Below, in pieces: positions 40,463-50,287 of a DNA stretch of 64,000 nt. Source of the DNA: Bacteroidia bacterium. Lineage in GTDB: Bacteria; Bacteroidota; Bacteroidia; UKL13-3. The notes under the pieces are model-generated. The model had not been told where the DNA came from. It searched no databases and saw nothing but the letters and a program-made list of their open reading frames with translations. The DNA is taken from contig JACMQU010000017.1 of assembly GCA_014376805.1 (NCBI GenBank), positions 47,167 through 111,166 on the forward strand, read 5' to 3'. Made by a program: the position numbers and the translations under genes. How positions within the stretch are numbered: the first letter of the stretch is position 1; each line of letters opens with the position of its first letter.

Positions 40463-41599
40463 TTATTCGAAATAGTTCAATATTTTAAATCCAGCGTCTT
40501 GCAGGTATTTATCTTTCTGCATTAAATGTAAATCACTTTTCATCATTTCTTTTACCAATGCAGCTAAATCATATTTTGGTTTCCAGCCTAATTTAGTCAT
40601 TGATTTAGTTGGATCACCAATTAACAATTCTACTTCGGTAGGTCTGTAATATCTTGGATCAACCGACACTATTTCGCTCCCTACTTTTAACGGGCAATTA
40701 GAAATGTTGTTTAGTGTTAAAATATCAGCATCAATACTTTCTACAAAACCTACTTCATTTTCATTTTCGCCTTTAAATGCAATATGAATACCTACTTCAG
40801 CAAATGCCATCTGAACAAATTTACGAATAGATGTAGTAACACCCGTTGCGATAACATAATCTTCAGGCTTTTCCTGCTGCAGTATTAACCACATAGCTTC
40901 CACATAATCTTTAGCATGTCCCCAGTCGCGTTGCGCATTCATGTTACCAAGATATAATTTATCCTGCAAACCCAATACTATTTTACTTGCGGCACGTGTT
41001 ATTTTACGCGTTACAAATGTTTCACCCCGCAGCGGACTTTCATGATTAAACAGGATTCCATTGCAGGCAAACATTTTGTAAGCTTCCCGATAATTTACGG
41101 TAATCCAGTAGGCATATAGTTTAGCAACGGCATAGGGTGAGCGCGGGTAAAATGGCGTTGTTTCACTTTGCGGTACTGCCTGAACCAAACCATATAATTC
41201 TGATGTTGAAGCCTGGTACACTTTTGTTTTTTCTGTTAAGCCGCATATACGCAAAGCTTCCAGGATGCGAAGTGTTCCTATACCATCCGCATTGGCGGTA
41301 TATTCGGGTTCTTCAAAACTAACAGCCACGTGGCTCATGGCTGCCAGGTTATAAATTTCATCAGGTTGGGTTTCTTGTATAATTCTTATTAAATTACTGC
41401 TGTCTGTTAAGTCTCCGTAATGCAGTTTTAAGTTTACATTTTTTTCATGAGGATCCTGATATAAATGATCAATTCTATCTGTGTTTAATAAAGAACTTCT
41501 GCGTTTAATTCCATGAACAAGGTAGTTTTTCTTTAATAGAAACTCTGCTAAATAAGCTCCATCTTGTCCGGTAATACCTGTAATTAATGCTACTTTCAT
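40463..41599 (-). CDS. gmd: GDP-mannose 4,6-dehydratase
   Basis: [72 protein letters not shown]. Confidence 0.95.
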   Translation of the reverse strand: MKVALITGITGQDGAYLAEFLLKKNYLVHGIKRRSSLLNTDRIDHLYQDPHEKNVNLKLHYGDLTDSSNLIRIIQETQPDEIYNLAAMSHVAVSFEEPEYTANADGIGTLRILEALRICGLTEKTKVYQASTSELYGLVQAVPQSETTPFYPRSPYAVAKLYAYWITVNYREAYKMFACNGILFNHESPLRGETFVTRKITRAASKIVLGLQDKLYLGNMNAQRDWGHAKDYVEAMWLILQQEKPEDYVIATGVTTSIRKFVQMAFAEVGIHIAFKGENENEVGFVESIDADILTLNNISNCPLKVGSEIVSVDPRYYRPTEVELLIGDPTKSMTKLGWKPKYDLAALVKEMMKSDLHLMQKDKYLQDAGFKILNYFE

Positions 41600-41631
41600 T
41601 TTTAATTTATTTTGATCCTATTATATAAAAA

Positions 41632-42585
41632 TCAGATTTTAACTTCCTTTATTTGATCTACGTGATTTAAGAACCATTGATAGGTTTGCTCTATACCTTG
41701 TTGCAAATTAACTTCGTGTTCCCACCCTAAATTTTTCATTGCCGAATTATCCATTAACTTTCTTGGAGTACCATCAGGTTTAGTGGCATCCCAGGTTATG
41801 CTGCCTTTATGTCCTGTAACTTTTTGCATTATTTCAGCAAGTTCTCTGATGGTTAAATCAACACCGGTACCCACATTATAAAGATAATTGGGTAATTTAT
41901 TTTGGAGGGCAAATAAAACAGCTTTGGCAAGATCATCAACATGTAAGAATTCTCTCATAGGTGTTCCGCTTCCCCAAAGTGTAACATCCGCATTATTATT
42001 TATTTTCGCATCATGAAATTTTCGCATCATAGCCGGTAATACGTGCGAGGTTTGTAAATCAAAATTATCAAATGGCCCGTATAAATTAGTAGGCATAAGG
42101 CTTACAAAATCTTTGTTATATTGTTTTCTTATGGCCTCGCATGCTTTTACGCCGGTAATTTTAGCAATTGCATACCATTCATTTGTAGGCTCTAAACTTG
42201 CAGTTAGTAAATATTCTTCTTTCAGGGGCTGTGGAGCTAATTTAGGATATATACAGGAGCTTCCAAGGAATATAAATTTCTCTGCATTATTTTCATGTGC
42301 TGCGTTAATCAGGTTATTTTGGATAAGAAGGTTATCCATTAAAAAAAGATAGGGATAATTGTTATTGGCTAAAATGCCCCCAACTCTTGCTGCTGCATCA
42401 ATTATTATCTGAGGTTTTTCATCCTTAAAAAAATCGTTTACCTGTTGCTGATTTCTCAGGTCAAGTTCTTTGCTTGATTTACCTATAACATGTAAATATC
42501 TATTTGCTTTAAGACTGCGGCAAATGGCTGAACCAACCATTCCATTATGGCCGGCTACATATATTTTGATGTTTTTATTTATCAT
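41632..42585 (-). CDS. fcl: GDP-L-fucose synthase
   Basis: IYVAGHNGMVGSAICRSL, AARVGGILANN, FLGSSCIYPKLAPQPLKEEYLLT, MPTNLYGPFDNFD, WGSGTPMREFLHVDDLA. Confidence 0.93.
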   Translation of the reverse strand: MINKNIKIYVAGHNGMVGSAICRSLKANRYLHVIGKSSKELDLRNQQQVNDFFKDEKPQIIIDAAARVGGILANNNYPYLFLMDNLLIQNNLINAAHENNAEKFIFLGSSCIYPKLAPQPLKEEYLLTASLEPTNEWYAIAKITGVKACEAIRKQYNKDFVSLMPTNLYGPFDNFDLQTSHVLPAMMRKFHDAKINNNADVTLWGSGTPMREFLHVDDLAKAVLFALQNKLPNYLYNVGTGVDLTIRELAEIMQKVTGHKGSITWDATKPDGTPRKLMDNSAMKNLGWEHEVNLQQGIEQTYQWFLNHVDQIKEVKI

Positions 42586-42749
42586 TTAAAACTTTTATTT
42601 TTATGTAATTTATTTAATATTATTTGGATTAATATTATTAAATATTAAGGCTGATATTTAATAATAAAATAAATGTGATAATTAAAGTATTGAAAGATAT
42701 TAAATTTTAAAAATGTTTTAGCTAAGTGTTCTAAATTTTGAAAATATAT

Positions 42750-43748
42750 CTATTTATTTTTATACCAGTCAAAAACAATTTCTAAGCCTTTGTTAAATCG
42801 AATTTTAGGTTCAAAACCCAAAATCGAATTAATTTTGTCTATACTTGCTTTTGAATGCTTTACATCACCTTTTCTCTCAGGACCATAAATTGCCTGGAGT
42901 TTATTTCCACTTAACATATTTAGTATCTCAATCATTTCATTCAGGGTAACCTGATCACCGCATGCCATATTCATTACCTGATGTTTTTCTAATTTGTTAT
43001 ACAACAATGCTTTTATATTTGCCTGTACTGCGTTTTCAACAAAAGTAAAATCTCTGCTTGTTAAGCCATCGCCATTTATGGTTGGTTGTTTATTTTCTAT
43101 AAATGCTTTGCAAAAAATTGGAATAACAGCTGCATACGGATTATTTGGATTTTGTTTAGGTCCAAAAACATTGAAATACCTTAGACCTATTGTATTTAAA
43201 CCATATATTTTACTGAACACATCAGCATACAATTCATTCACTAATTTTGTAACTGCATAAGGCGAAAGCGGGCTACCTTCATTGCCTTCTCTTTTTGGGA
43301 GGTCAGGACTATCACCATAAGTTGAAGAAGATGCAGCATAAACCATTCTTTTAATATTGGGTGCATCTTTTACAGCAGTAAGGATGTTTAAAAATCCACC
43401 AACATTTACATCGTTTGAGATAATAGGATCAGCAATAGAACGCGGCACAGAACCAAGCGCCGCCTGATGGGTGAGATAGTCCATCCCTTCCAGGGCTTTT
43501 TTACAAGTGTTTAAATCTCTGATATCACCTAAAACAAATTCAAAATTAGGCAAGCCCATAAAATCCTTGATATTTTCAAAATATCCATTTGATAAATTAT
43601 CCAAAACCCGCACATGACCAGCATTATATTTAATCAAATATTCCACAATATTACTCCCAATGAAACCGGCTCCACCCGTTATTAAAAATTTAGAGCCAGA
43701 TAAATCCTGATCGTGGTAAGGAGTATTATATAATTTATTATTAAACAT
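42750..43748 (-). CDS. NAD-dependent UDP-sugar 4-epimerase (WbpP-like)
   Basis: KFLITGGAGFIGSNIVEYL, RVLDNLSNGYFENI, QAALGSVPRSI, YAASSSTYGDSPDLPK, LRYFNVFGPKQNPN. Confidence 0.85.
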   Translation of the reverse strand: MFNNKLYNTPYHDQDLSGSKFLITGGAGFIGSNIVEYLIKYNAGHVRVLDNLSNGYFENIKDFMGLPNFEFVLGDIRDLNTCKKALEGMDYLTHQAALGSVPRSIADPIISNDVNVGGFLNILTAVKDAPNIKRMVYAASSSTYGDSPDLPKREGNEGSPLSPYAVTKLVNELYADVFSKIYGLNTIGLRYFNVFGPKQNPNNPYAAVIPIFCKAFIENKQPTINGDGLTSRDFTFVENAVQANIKALLYNKLEKHQVMNMACGDQVTLNEMIEILNMLSGNKLQAIYGPERKGDVKHSKASIDKINSILGFEPKIRFNKGLEIVFDWYKNK

Positions 43749-43816
43749 GTGTACTATTTTTTAAATTATTGAAGAGATAAATGAACAATTATTAGGTGTT
43801 GTGATAAAGTGAATTT

Positions 43817-44404
43817 TTATTTTTTCCAAAGGAGCAAATCGCTTGAGGATAATATTTTTTCTTTTTTTGTTTCAAATTCATTGGGATCAAAAACAAGATA
43901 TCTGATTTTTTTCTTAACGAATTTTTCTGTTTTAAAAATTAAATTATTTAAATACTCCCGGTTGATATTACCAACTAGAATCAGGTCCATTATCTCACTT
44001 TCGTTACCTTTTGCTAATGCACCTGTTAGATATACAAACTGTAAATCGCCAATCTGAGATATTACTCTTTTTAATAACTGATCTATACCTGTTATTTTCA
44101 TTAATATACTGTTGATATCAGAAAATAAAGGATGATCTGTATTTGATTGAAAAATCTTTTTATTACCTCGTGAAAAACTCTTTAGAAGTCCTGCATCTTC
44201 CATTTTATTGAGCTCTACTCTAATTGCATTCGTATTATCTCCCAACTCGGTTTCCAGGTTACGCAGGTAATCCTGATTGTTGGAATTCAAAAAGAACTTG
44301 AGCAAGAGTTTTATTCTTGTTTTTGATGTAATTAGCGCATCTAACAAATTATCCGGGATTATTTTTGCAGTTAATTTAGCACAGCTTCGCATGGTGAGTC
44401 CCAT
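43817..44404 (-). CDS. Winged-HTH protein with a C-terminal minimal nucleotidyltransferase-like domain
   Basis: N-terminal helical DNA-binding pattern (LLLKFFLNSNNQDYLRNLETELGDNTNAIRVELNKMEDAGLLKSF) plus FVYLTGALAKGNESEIMDLILVG, resembling a nucleotidyltransferase GG/GS...D-x-D-L motif. Start codon uncertain. Confidence 0.6.
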   Translation of the reverse strand: MGLTMRSCAKLTAKIIPDNLLDALITSKTRIKLLLKFFLNSNNQDYLRNLETELGDNTNAIRVELNKMEDAGLLKSFSRGNKKIFQSNTDHPLFSDINSILMKITGIDQLLKRVISQIGDLQFVYLTGALAKGNESEIMDLILVGNINREYLNNLIFKTEKFVKKKIRYLVFDPNEFETKKEKILSSSDLLLWKK

Positions 44405-44680
44405 AAAATAGGGTCAAAAGCATATAAAGCAGAATTTTAAAGTAATCAATATTGAGTACTTTTATTACGCAAAAATAAGATCGTTAAGGATAAAAAGCAA
44501 ACATCAAAATATATTTTCCTCCCTAATTTATTTTATTTTATTGATAATAAGACTGTTATTTATGAGTTAAGAATGAGTTTATAAAATTTTTTTACATAAA
44601 TGGAGCCTTCACCGAGGATATATTTATCTATATCTGACAGTTGAAGGCCCCGTAATTTTCTAATTTTTTAATCTGAGGTA

Positions 44681-47188
44681 TTATCTACCCATGAATCTTT
44701 GCCACCATGATTTTGTTTCTATTTCAGTATCTCCATATCCATACCCACTTCCGTACCCATATCCGTACCCATATCCGCTTCCATATCCACTTTTATAACC
44801 ATACCCATACCCATATCCATAGGCGCCATATCCGTATCCATATACAGCAGCAAAGTTCACATCATTGAAGATTAGTCCTATGTTTTTGTTTTTTTCATTT
44901 ACATATAATTCATTGATCAGATTGAGATAGTTTCTTTTAGAGACATTCTGACGTGCCACATATAAAATAATATCACTAAACTTCATAATATCTAATCCAT
45001 CAGCAACCAAACCAATAGGAGGGGTATCGAGAATAATATAATCATATTCTTTTTTATAGTCTTCAATTAACTGTTTAAAAGCGGCAGACATAATTAATTC
45101 GGAGGGATTGGGTGGAGTTGGCCCTGCAGTAATTACATCTAGATTTGGAACTTCAGTTTTTTGAATTATCTGGGAACGATCCAGTTTTCCGATCAGGTAA
45201 TTAGTTAAACCAAAACTGTTATCAAGTTTAAAATCCTGGAAAATTTTAGGCTTCCGTAAATCCACTCCAATCAATAAGGTTTTATAACCTCCAATAGCCA
45301 ATACCGAACTTAAATTCATACCAATAAATGTTTTGCCTTCTCCAGAAACGGTAGATGTTACCATTATTACCTTTTTTTTACTGTCTGAAGCAAGGTAATT
45401 CAGATTACTTCGCAAGTTTCTAAAGGCTTCTGAAACTTGTGATTTAGGATGATTTGCAATTACCAAGGCGGTGTCTTTGGTACTATGTACGATATTTCCA
45501 ATTAAAGGAATTTTAGTGATTTGCTGTAGTTGAGAATGATTATGAATGGAGTTGTTGAAAAACTCTAAGGTTAATATAATTAACAATGGTAAAATAATGC
45601 CAATAGTACCGGCAATCAGGTAATTATTAGAATTTTTTGGGTATGTTTTTTCAGTGATTACTGCCTTGTCTATAACTTTACTATCCGGATTAATGCCTGC
45701 TCCTGCAATGCCTGCCTCGGCTCTTTTTTCCAATAAATAAGTGTACAATTTATCGCTTAGCTGGTATTTACGGGTCATGTTTATCAATTTTTGTTCATTG
45801 CGTGGCAACCCGCTTATTTCAGTTTCAAACTTACCTATCCGCTGATTAAGGTCCTGCATCACAATTTTGGAAGCTGTTTTAATGCTATTTATGTTTTCAA
45901 GTAAGGTTAATTTAAGATTATTAAGATTTTGATTAGTCTCTATCAGTAATGGATTTTCAGCTCTAAATGATAATTCCAGGGTTTTCTTTTTGGTATAAAG
46001 TTCAACAAGTTTTTGAAGCACTGAATTTAATAAAGGCTCATTAATGCCCATAGAACTTGGTGCAATTAAATCGTCCAGAACATTACTTTGGCGTAAGTAA
46101 GTATCCAGGTAATTATAATATTTATTACGAAGTTCTTCTTCGGCTTTTAACTTTTCCAGGTTGCCAATATTTTCAATAATGGTAACACCCGTAGCACCCA
46201 GATCTACAATTTTATTATAACTTTTAAAATCCTGTAACTGGCTTTCAACTGCTCCCAGAGAATCACTAACGTTTGCCAGTTGGATATCAATAAAACGGAT
46301 GGTATTTTGTGTAACTTTATTTTTATCGTCTAAACCTAATTGAATATAAGACATACAGAGTTGATCTATAAAAGCTTTATCTTTTTCAGGCCATTCACCT
46401 TCCTTGCTGATTTCAAGAATTGAGGAAAGTTTATTGATAGTTTTAACATTATACCTGCCATTGTATTCTTTAACCAAATCTCCGAATAAGTTTAACTTTA
46501 CAGAATAATTAACCCCTGTATTGTGTAAGATTCTTGGATCAAGTACTTGCAATTTAAAACTGAACAGTTCGCTGGTAATATTCTGGTTAATGGGATATTT
46601 CTTTTTTTTGAATAAGCCGGTAGAATTTGTGAGTTCGCCGGTTTTAGGAACAAAACAATAGCCGGGATCTTCAATACTAACTTCAACTTCCTTATCACTT
46701 AAAAAATCAAGAACAACCTCCGTTTTACAAACCTGAAGGTGGTTGCTATCAATCTCTATAAAAAACGGTTGCGATCCGTAAAGGTCATTTTTTTTGATTG
46801 AACCTTTAGAGAAATAGCTAATGCCGAAGTTCCTTTGTTTAAGGGTTTCTTCAACCATAAACCTCGATTTAATAATTCCCTGTTCATTTTCGATATTACG
46901 GCTGGTACTTAACAACTGCATGCCTTGTAAAAAGTTTTCAGCCCCGTCCAATCCACCTTTAGATGCTCCTTTTTCTTTGATCAATAAGGATGCTCTGATC
47001 ATGAATTTTGGGGTAGAATACCGGTTCACCAAAAAGGCAATCAGCAAACTAATAATTAAGGAGATGATAAAATAGGGAAGAAATGCAAGAAATTTTCCAA
47101 TAATAACCTTTAAATCAAATCCACTTTCATTTACAGGACTTGAATTGTGAGAAACCTGGTTGTTATTATTTGTTGAATTATCGTTCAT
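44681..47188 (-). CDS. wzc: Wzc-like polysaccharide co-polymerase / BY-family tyrosine kinase with a Tyr-Gly-rich C-terminal tail
   Basis: Wzz-type N-terminus with two TM segments, Walker A VTSTVSGEGKTFIGMNL, A' LLIGVDLRKP, B YIILDTPPIGLVADG, tail YGYGYGAYGYGYGYGYKSGYGSGYGYGYGYGSGYGYG. Confidence 0.93.
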   Translation of the reverse strand: MNDNSTNNNNQVSHNSSPVNESGFDLKVIIGKFLAFLPYFIISLIISLLIAFLVNRYSTPKFMIRASLLIKEKGASKGGLDGAENFLQGMQLLSTSRNIENEQGIIKSRFMVEETLKQRNFGISYFSKGSIKKNDLYGSQPFFIEIDSNHLQVCKTEVVLDFLSDKEVEVSIEDPGYCFVPKTGELTNSTGLFKKKKYPINQNITSELFSFKLQVLDPRILHNTGVNYSVKLNLFGDLVKEYNGRYNVKTINKLSSILEISKEGEWPEKDKAFIDQLCMSYIQLGLDDKNKVTQNTIRFIDIQLANVSDSLGAVESQLQDFKSYNKIVDLGATGVTIIENIGNLEKLKAEEELRNKYYNYLDTYLRQSNVLDDLIAPSSMGINEPLLNSVLQKLVELYTKKKTLELSFRAENPLLIETNQNLNNLKLTLLENINSIKTASKIVMQDLNQRIGKFETEISGLPRNEQKLINMTRKYQLSDKLYTYLLEKRAEAGIAGAGINPDSKVIDKAVITEKTYPKNSNNYLIAGTIGIILPLLIILTLEFFNNSIHNHSQLQQITKIPLIGNIVHSTKDTALVIANHPKSQVSEAFRNLRSNLNYLASDSKKKVIMVTSTVSGEGKTFIGMNLSSVLAIGGYKTLLIGVDLRKPKIFQDFKLDNSFGLTNYLIGKLDRSQIIQKTEVPNLDVITAGPTPPNPSELIMSAAFKQLIEDYKKEYDYIILDTPPIGLVADGLDIMKFSDIILYVARQNVSKRNYLNLINELYVNEKNKNIGLIFNDVNFAAVYGYGYGAYGYGYGYGYKSGYGSGYGYGYGYGSGYGYGDTEIETKSWWQRFMGR
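44731..44850. repeat. Imperfect hexanucleotide tandem repeat inside wzc encoding (Tyr-Gly)n
   Basis: Plus strand reads ccatatccatacccacttccgtacccatatccgtacccatatccgcttccatatcc...: variants of ccatat/ccgtac. Confidence 0.85.
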
Positions 47189-47204
47189 AAAAAAATATTG
47201 AATC

Positions 47205-48020
47205 TTATTTTAGATTTTTAACAAGGATATACGTATTGAGAACCAAAAGTAAGGAGCTCAATAAAGGAGCAACTACATTAAATGAACTTTGAAGAGAAGT
47301 AAGGTTGCCAACTGAACGCATTTTAAGGGGCTGTACATACAATACATCACCAGGTTGAATGTACCAGTAAGGTGAACTAATCAAACTGCGATCTGTAAGG
47401 TCTAAAACATGTAATTTTACGCCTTCAGAATAAAGACGGTAAAGATGTACTTCGTATTTTTTTGCCAATTCCTGAAGATCACCTGCCTGAGCAATTGCTT
47501 CAATAATGTTAACCTTGTTTTGGGTAAAGAAAAACTGCCCGGGACGGTTAACATAACCAATTACACTAAATTTAAATTCAGCTACTTTAACCTGTAAGTA
47601 AAAAACTTTAAAGTATTTGCGCAACGATTCTTCCATTGCTATTTTAGCTTCTTCTATTGTTTTACCGGTAACAGATACTTTACCCAGATATGGAAGTTCT
47701 ACTTCTCCTTTGCCGTCAATTGTAAAACCTGTATAGTAGAAAGGAGTTCCAGCTGTACCCTGACTTTGTTGGTTCATTTGGCCGGAAACATTTGGAATAA
47801 AAATTTTATTTAATCGTTCATCATCAGTTGAGAGTGACAGATAAAGGATATCTCCATTCTGAAGTTTATAATTATAGTTCTGGGTTTTAATAACGCCGTT
47901 ACTATCATTTTGACTACCGCTTTTATTTTGTAGATAGTTAAACTTTTTGCTGGTAACACAGGAAGAAAACAGAAAAGGTAGAGATAAAACAAAAAGAATT
48001 AATGGGTGTATTTTTTTCAT
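47205..48020 (-). CDS. wza: Wza-like outer-membrane polysaccharide export lipoprotein
   Basis: Lipoprotein signal LPFLFSSCVTSK, YKLQNGDILYLSLSTDDERLNKIF, SLBB-like FSVIGYVNRPGQFFFTQNKVNIIEAIAQAGDL, YIQPGDVLYVQPL. Confidence 0.9.
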   Translation of the reverse strand: MKKIHPLILFVLSLPFLFSSCVTSKKFNYLQNKSGSQNDSNGVIKTQNYNYKLQNGDILYLSLSTDDERLNKIFIPNVSGQMNQQSQGTAGTPFYYTGFTIDGKGEVELPYLGKVSVTGKTIEEAKIAMEESLRKYFKVFYLQVKVAEFKFSVIGYVNRPGQFFFTQNKVNIIEAIAQAGDLQELAKKYEVHLYRLYSEGVKLHVLDLTDRSLISSPYWYIQPGDVLYVQPLKMRSVGNLTSLQSSFNVVAPLLSSLLLVLNTYILVKNLK

Positions 48021-48081
48021 TAGAAAATATAAGTTAGATTGAGGGTCTTTACAATTTAGAGATTTATTAGTATCAGTTTTT

Positions 48082-48624
48082 TTATGAACTTGATTTTACC
48101 ATTCGAATATATGCCTCAGGCATGCTTATAATAAGTGACTGTTGGATACTTTCCAATTCTATTATCACTTTGTTTTTTCCTTGGTTTTTAATCATTTTTC
48201 CTTTTTTTCCAGCTAAAGCTCCGGCAATAACTTCAACTTCGCTACCTGCCTGGATAATTTTAGAGCCAGTTTCAATATCTTCAAATTCACATAAAACAAA
48301 TTTTATTAACTCAATTTCCCTGGGGTCTACAATTGCGGGTGTTTTATCAAAGTTCACAAATTTAACAATTCCATTCACATTTAAAATATCATAATAATTT
48401 CGTTCCAGTTGTGTATATATAAAAATATAAGAATTAAACAATGGAACTTCTACCAATTTTTTTCTATCGCTCCATTGACGGAGTGTTTTATGTAAAGGTA
48501 AAAAAACATCAAATCCGCGCAGGCGTAATTCCGCATCTACTTTTTTTTCGGCCCGGGGATTAGTGTACAGCAAATACCAATGCGGAATTGAATTTGTCTC
48601 TTTGCTATCTGACATTGGAAGCAC
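48082..48624 (-). CDS. UpxY/NusG-family (NGN plus KOW) transcription antiterminator
   Basis: WYLLYTNPRAEKKVDAELRLRGFDVFLPLHKTLRQWSDRKKLVEVPLFNSYIFIY, KOW-like VEVIAGALAGKKGKMIKNQGKNKVII; immediately upstream of wza. Confidence 0.88.
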   Translation of the reverse strand: MLPMSDSKETNSIPHWYLLYTNPRAEKKVDAELRLRGFDVFLPLHKTLRQWSDRKKLVEVPLFNSYIFIYTQLERNYYDILNVNGIVKFVNFDKTPAIVDPREIELIKFVLCEFEDIETGSKIIQAGSEVEVIAGALAGKKGKMIKNQGKNKVIIELESIQQSLIISMPEAYIRMVKSSS

Positions 48625-48846
48625 AATTAATAAATATTTATATGGGATTGCAAGTTAAGAAGGTATTATCAGAAAAGTGTATCAGTTTAAACAGGGGTGT
48701 TAGATCTGCACAGTTAAAATTTATTTGCATTTTTACTGTAGATATAAGCAGGGTTCAAATGTTACACCAACAACTTGTATATTATTAATACGGATTATTT
48801 TTGTTTGAACCAATGAACTAAAAACATATAAAAATACCTGTTATTT

Positions 48847-50103
48847 TTAAAGTCTTCCGTCCACTAAATCTCTGTCAAGGCTTGATTTTACATCAAATAA
48901 TGCACCATTGGTAACCATTAAACCTTTTAGGTCAATGGATTTAAACTGCTCATGTGATACTGCATGTACAATAGCGTGATATTTTCCTTCAGGTTTTTCA
49001 ATCAGACTAAGATTATACTCATGCATCACTTCGCTTTTATCGGCATTAGGGTCGAAACAACTTACTTCACAACCAAATTCTTTCATTTCGTTAATAACAT
49101 CAATCACTTTAGAATTGCGTAAATCCGGGCAATTTTCTTTGAAGGTAATTCCTAACACCAAAACTTTGGCACCCTTTACAGGTTGGCTTTTCTGGATCAA
49201 CAATTTAATTACTTTATTGGCTACAAAGGCAGCCATATTATCATTGATACGACGACCGCTGTGAATCACTTGCGGGTAATAGCCCAGACTTTCTGCTTTA
49301 CTGGTAAGATAGTATGGATCAACACTAATACAGTGCCCGCCTACTAAACCGGGTTTGTATTTAATAAAATTAAATTTTGTACCTGCAGCTTCAATAACAT
49401 CATTGGTATCTATACCCATTTTATCGAAAATAAGAGCCAATTCATTTACAAAAGAAATATTTAAATCCCTTTGGCAATTTTCAATAACCTTTGCAGCTTC
49501 GGCTACTCTGATGCTAGCTGCCTGATAGGTGCCGGCAACTATAATACTTGCATACAGGTCATCTACTATTTTAGCTATTTCAGGCGTTGATCCGGAAGTT
49601 ATTTTACGAATTTTTGTTAGGGTACGTTCTTTATCACCCGGCACAATACGTTCAGGGGAATAACCACAATAGAAATCCACATTGTATTTTAAGTTGCTGT
49701 GTTTTTCCAAAACAGGAACACAATCTTCTTCTGTGCAGCCCGGGTAAACTGTACTTTCATAAACCACGATATCGTCTTTTTTAAGAACCTTGCCTATTGT
49801 AGTACTTGCGCTTATTAGCGGACGAAGGTCAGGCTTTTTATTATGATCGATGGGAGTAGGTACAGTAACAATATAAAAGTTGCAACTTTTTAAATCATCT
49901 AATTTACAGGATAAATTTAACTGGCCACTGTCCTGAAGCTGATCTTTATCCATTTCTTTGGTACGATCATAGCCATCATTTAATTCTTTCACACGGGCTT
50001 CGTCAATATCAAAACCAATGGTTGGATATTTTTTGCCTAATTCTACAGCCAGGGGTAGCCCAACATAACCTAAACCTATAACACCAATTTTTATGTTCTT
50101 CAT
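48847..50103 (-). CDS. Nucleotide-sugar (UDP-HexNAc) 6-dehydrogenase, TviB/WbpO/WbpA-like
   Basis: IGVIGLGYVGLPLAVELGKKYPTIGFDID, VYESTVYPGCTEE, GYSPERIVPGD, FNFIKYKPGLVGGHCISVDPYYL. Confidence 0.9.
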   Translation of the reverse strand: MKNIKIGVIGLGYVGLPLAVELGKKYPTIGFDIDEARVKELNDGYDRTKEMDKDQLQDSGQLNLSCKLDDLKSCNFYIVTVPTPIDHNKKPDLRPLISASTTIGKVLKKDDIVVYESTVYPGCTEEDCVPVLEKHSNLKYNVDFYCGYSPERIVPGDKERTLTKIRKITSGSTPEIAKIVDDLYASIIVAGTYQAASIRVAEAAKVIENCQRDLNISFVNELALIFDKMGIDTNDVIEAAGTKFNFIKYKPGLVGGHCISVDPYYLTSKAESLGYYPQVIHSGRRINDNMAAFVANKVIKLLIQKSQPVKGAKVLVLGITFKENCPDLRNSKVIDVINEMKEFGCEVSCFDPNADKSEVMHEYNLSLIEKPEGKYHAIVHAVSHEQFKSIDLKGLMVTNGALFDVKSSLDRDLVDGRL

Positions 50104-50287
50104 AATGGCACATTTTAAATGTTCAATATTCAGGGATTATAATGAGAAATAAAAATTAAATTGAGACAAACGTGGCATTATACACACTAACAACAATATA
50201 AATTTGTAGATTAACAAAGCTATTTAACCCGTTTAAAATGAAATTCTTTCGATTTTAAAACAAAATATTTATTGTGATGAATGCTAT

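Noticed and set aside
42600-42740. AT-rich inverted and repeated motifs (attaatattattaaatatta) upstream of fcl
   Set aside because: Consistent with low-complexity AT-rich intergenic sequence; no spacer/repeat regularity for CRISPR and no mobile-element ends.
44605-44648. GCCTTCA...TGAAGGC inverted repeat just downstream of wzc
   Set aside because: 7-bp arms with a loop of about 30 nt and no clean adjacent T tract; not a convincing terminator.
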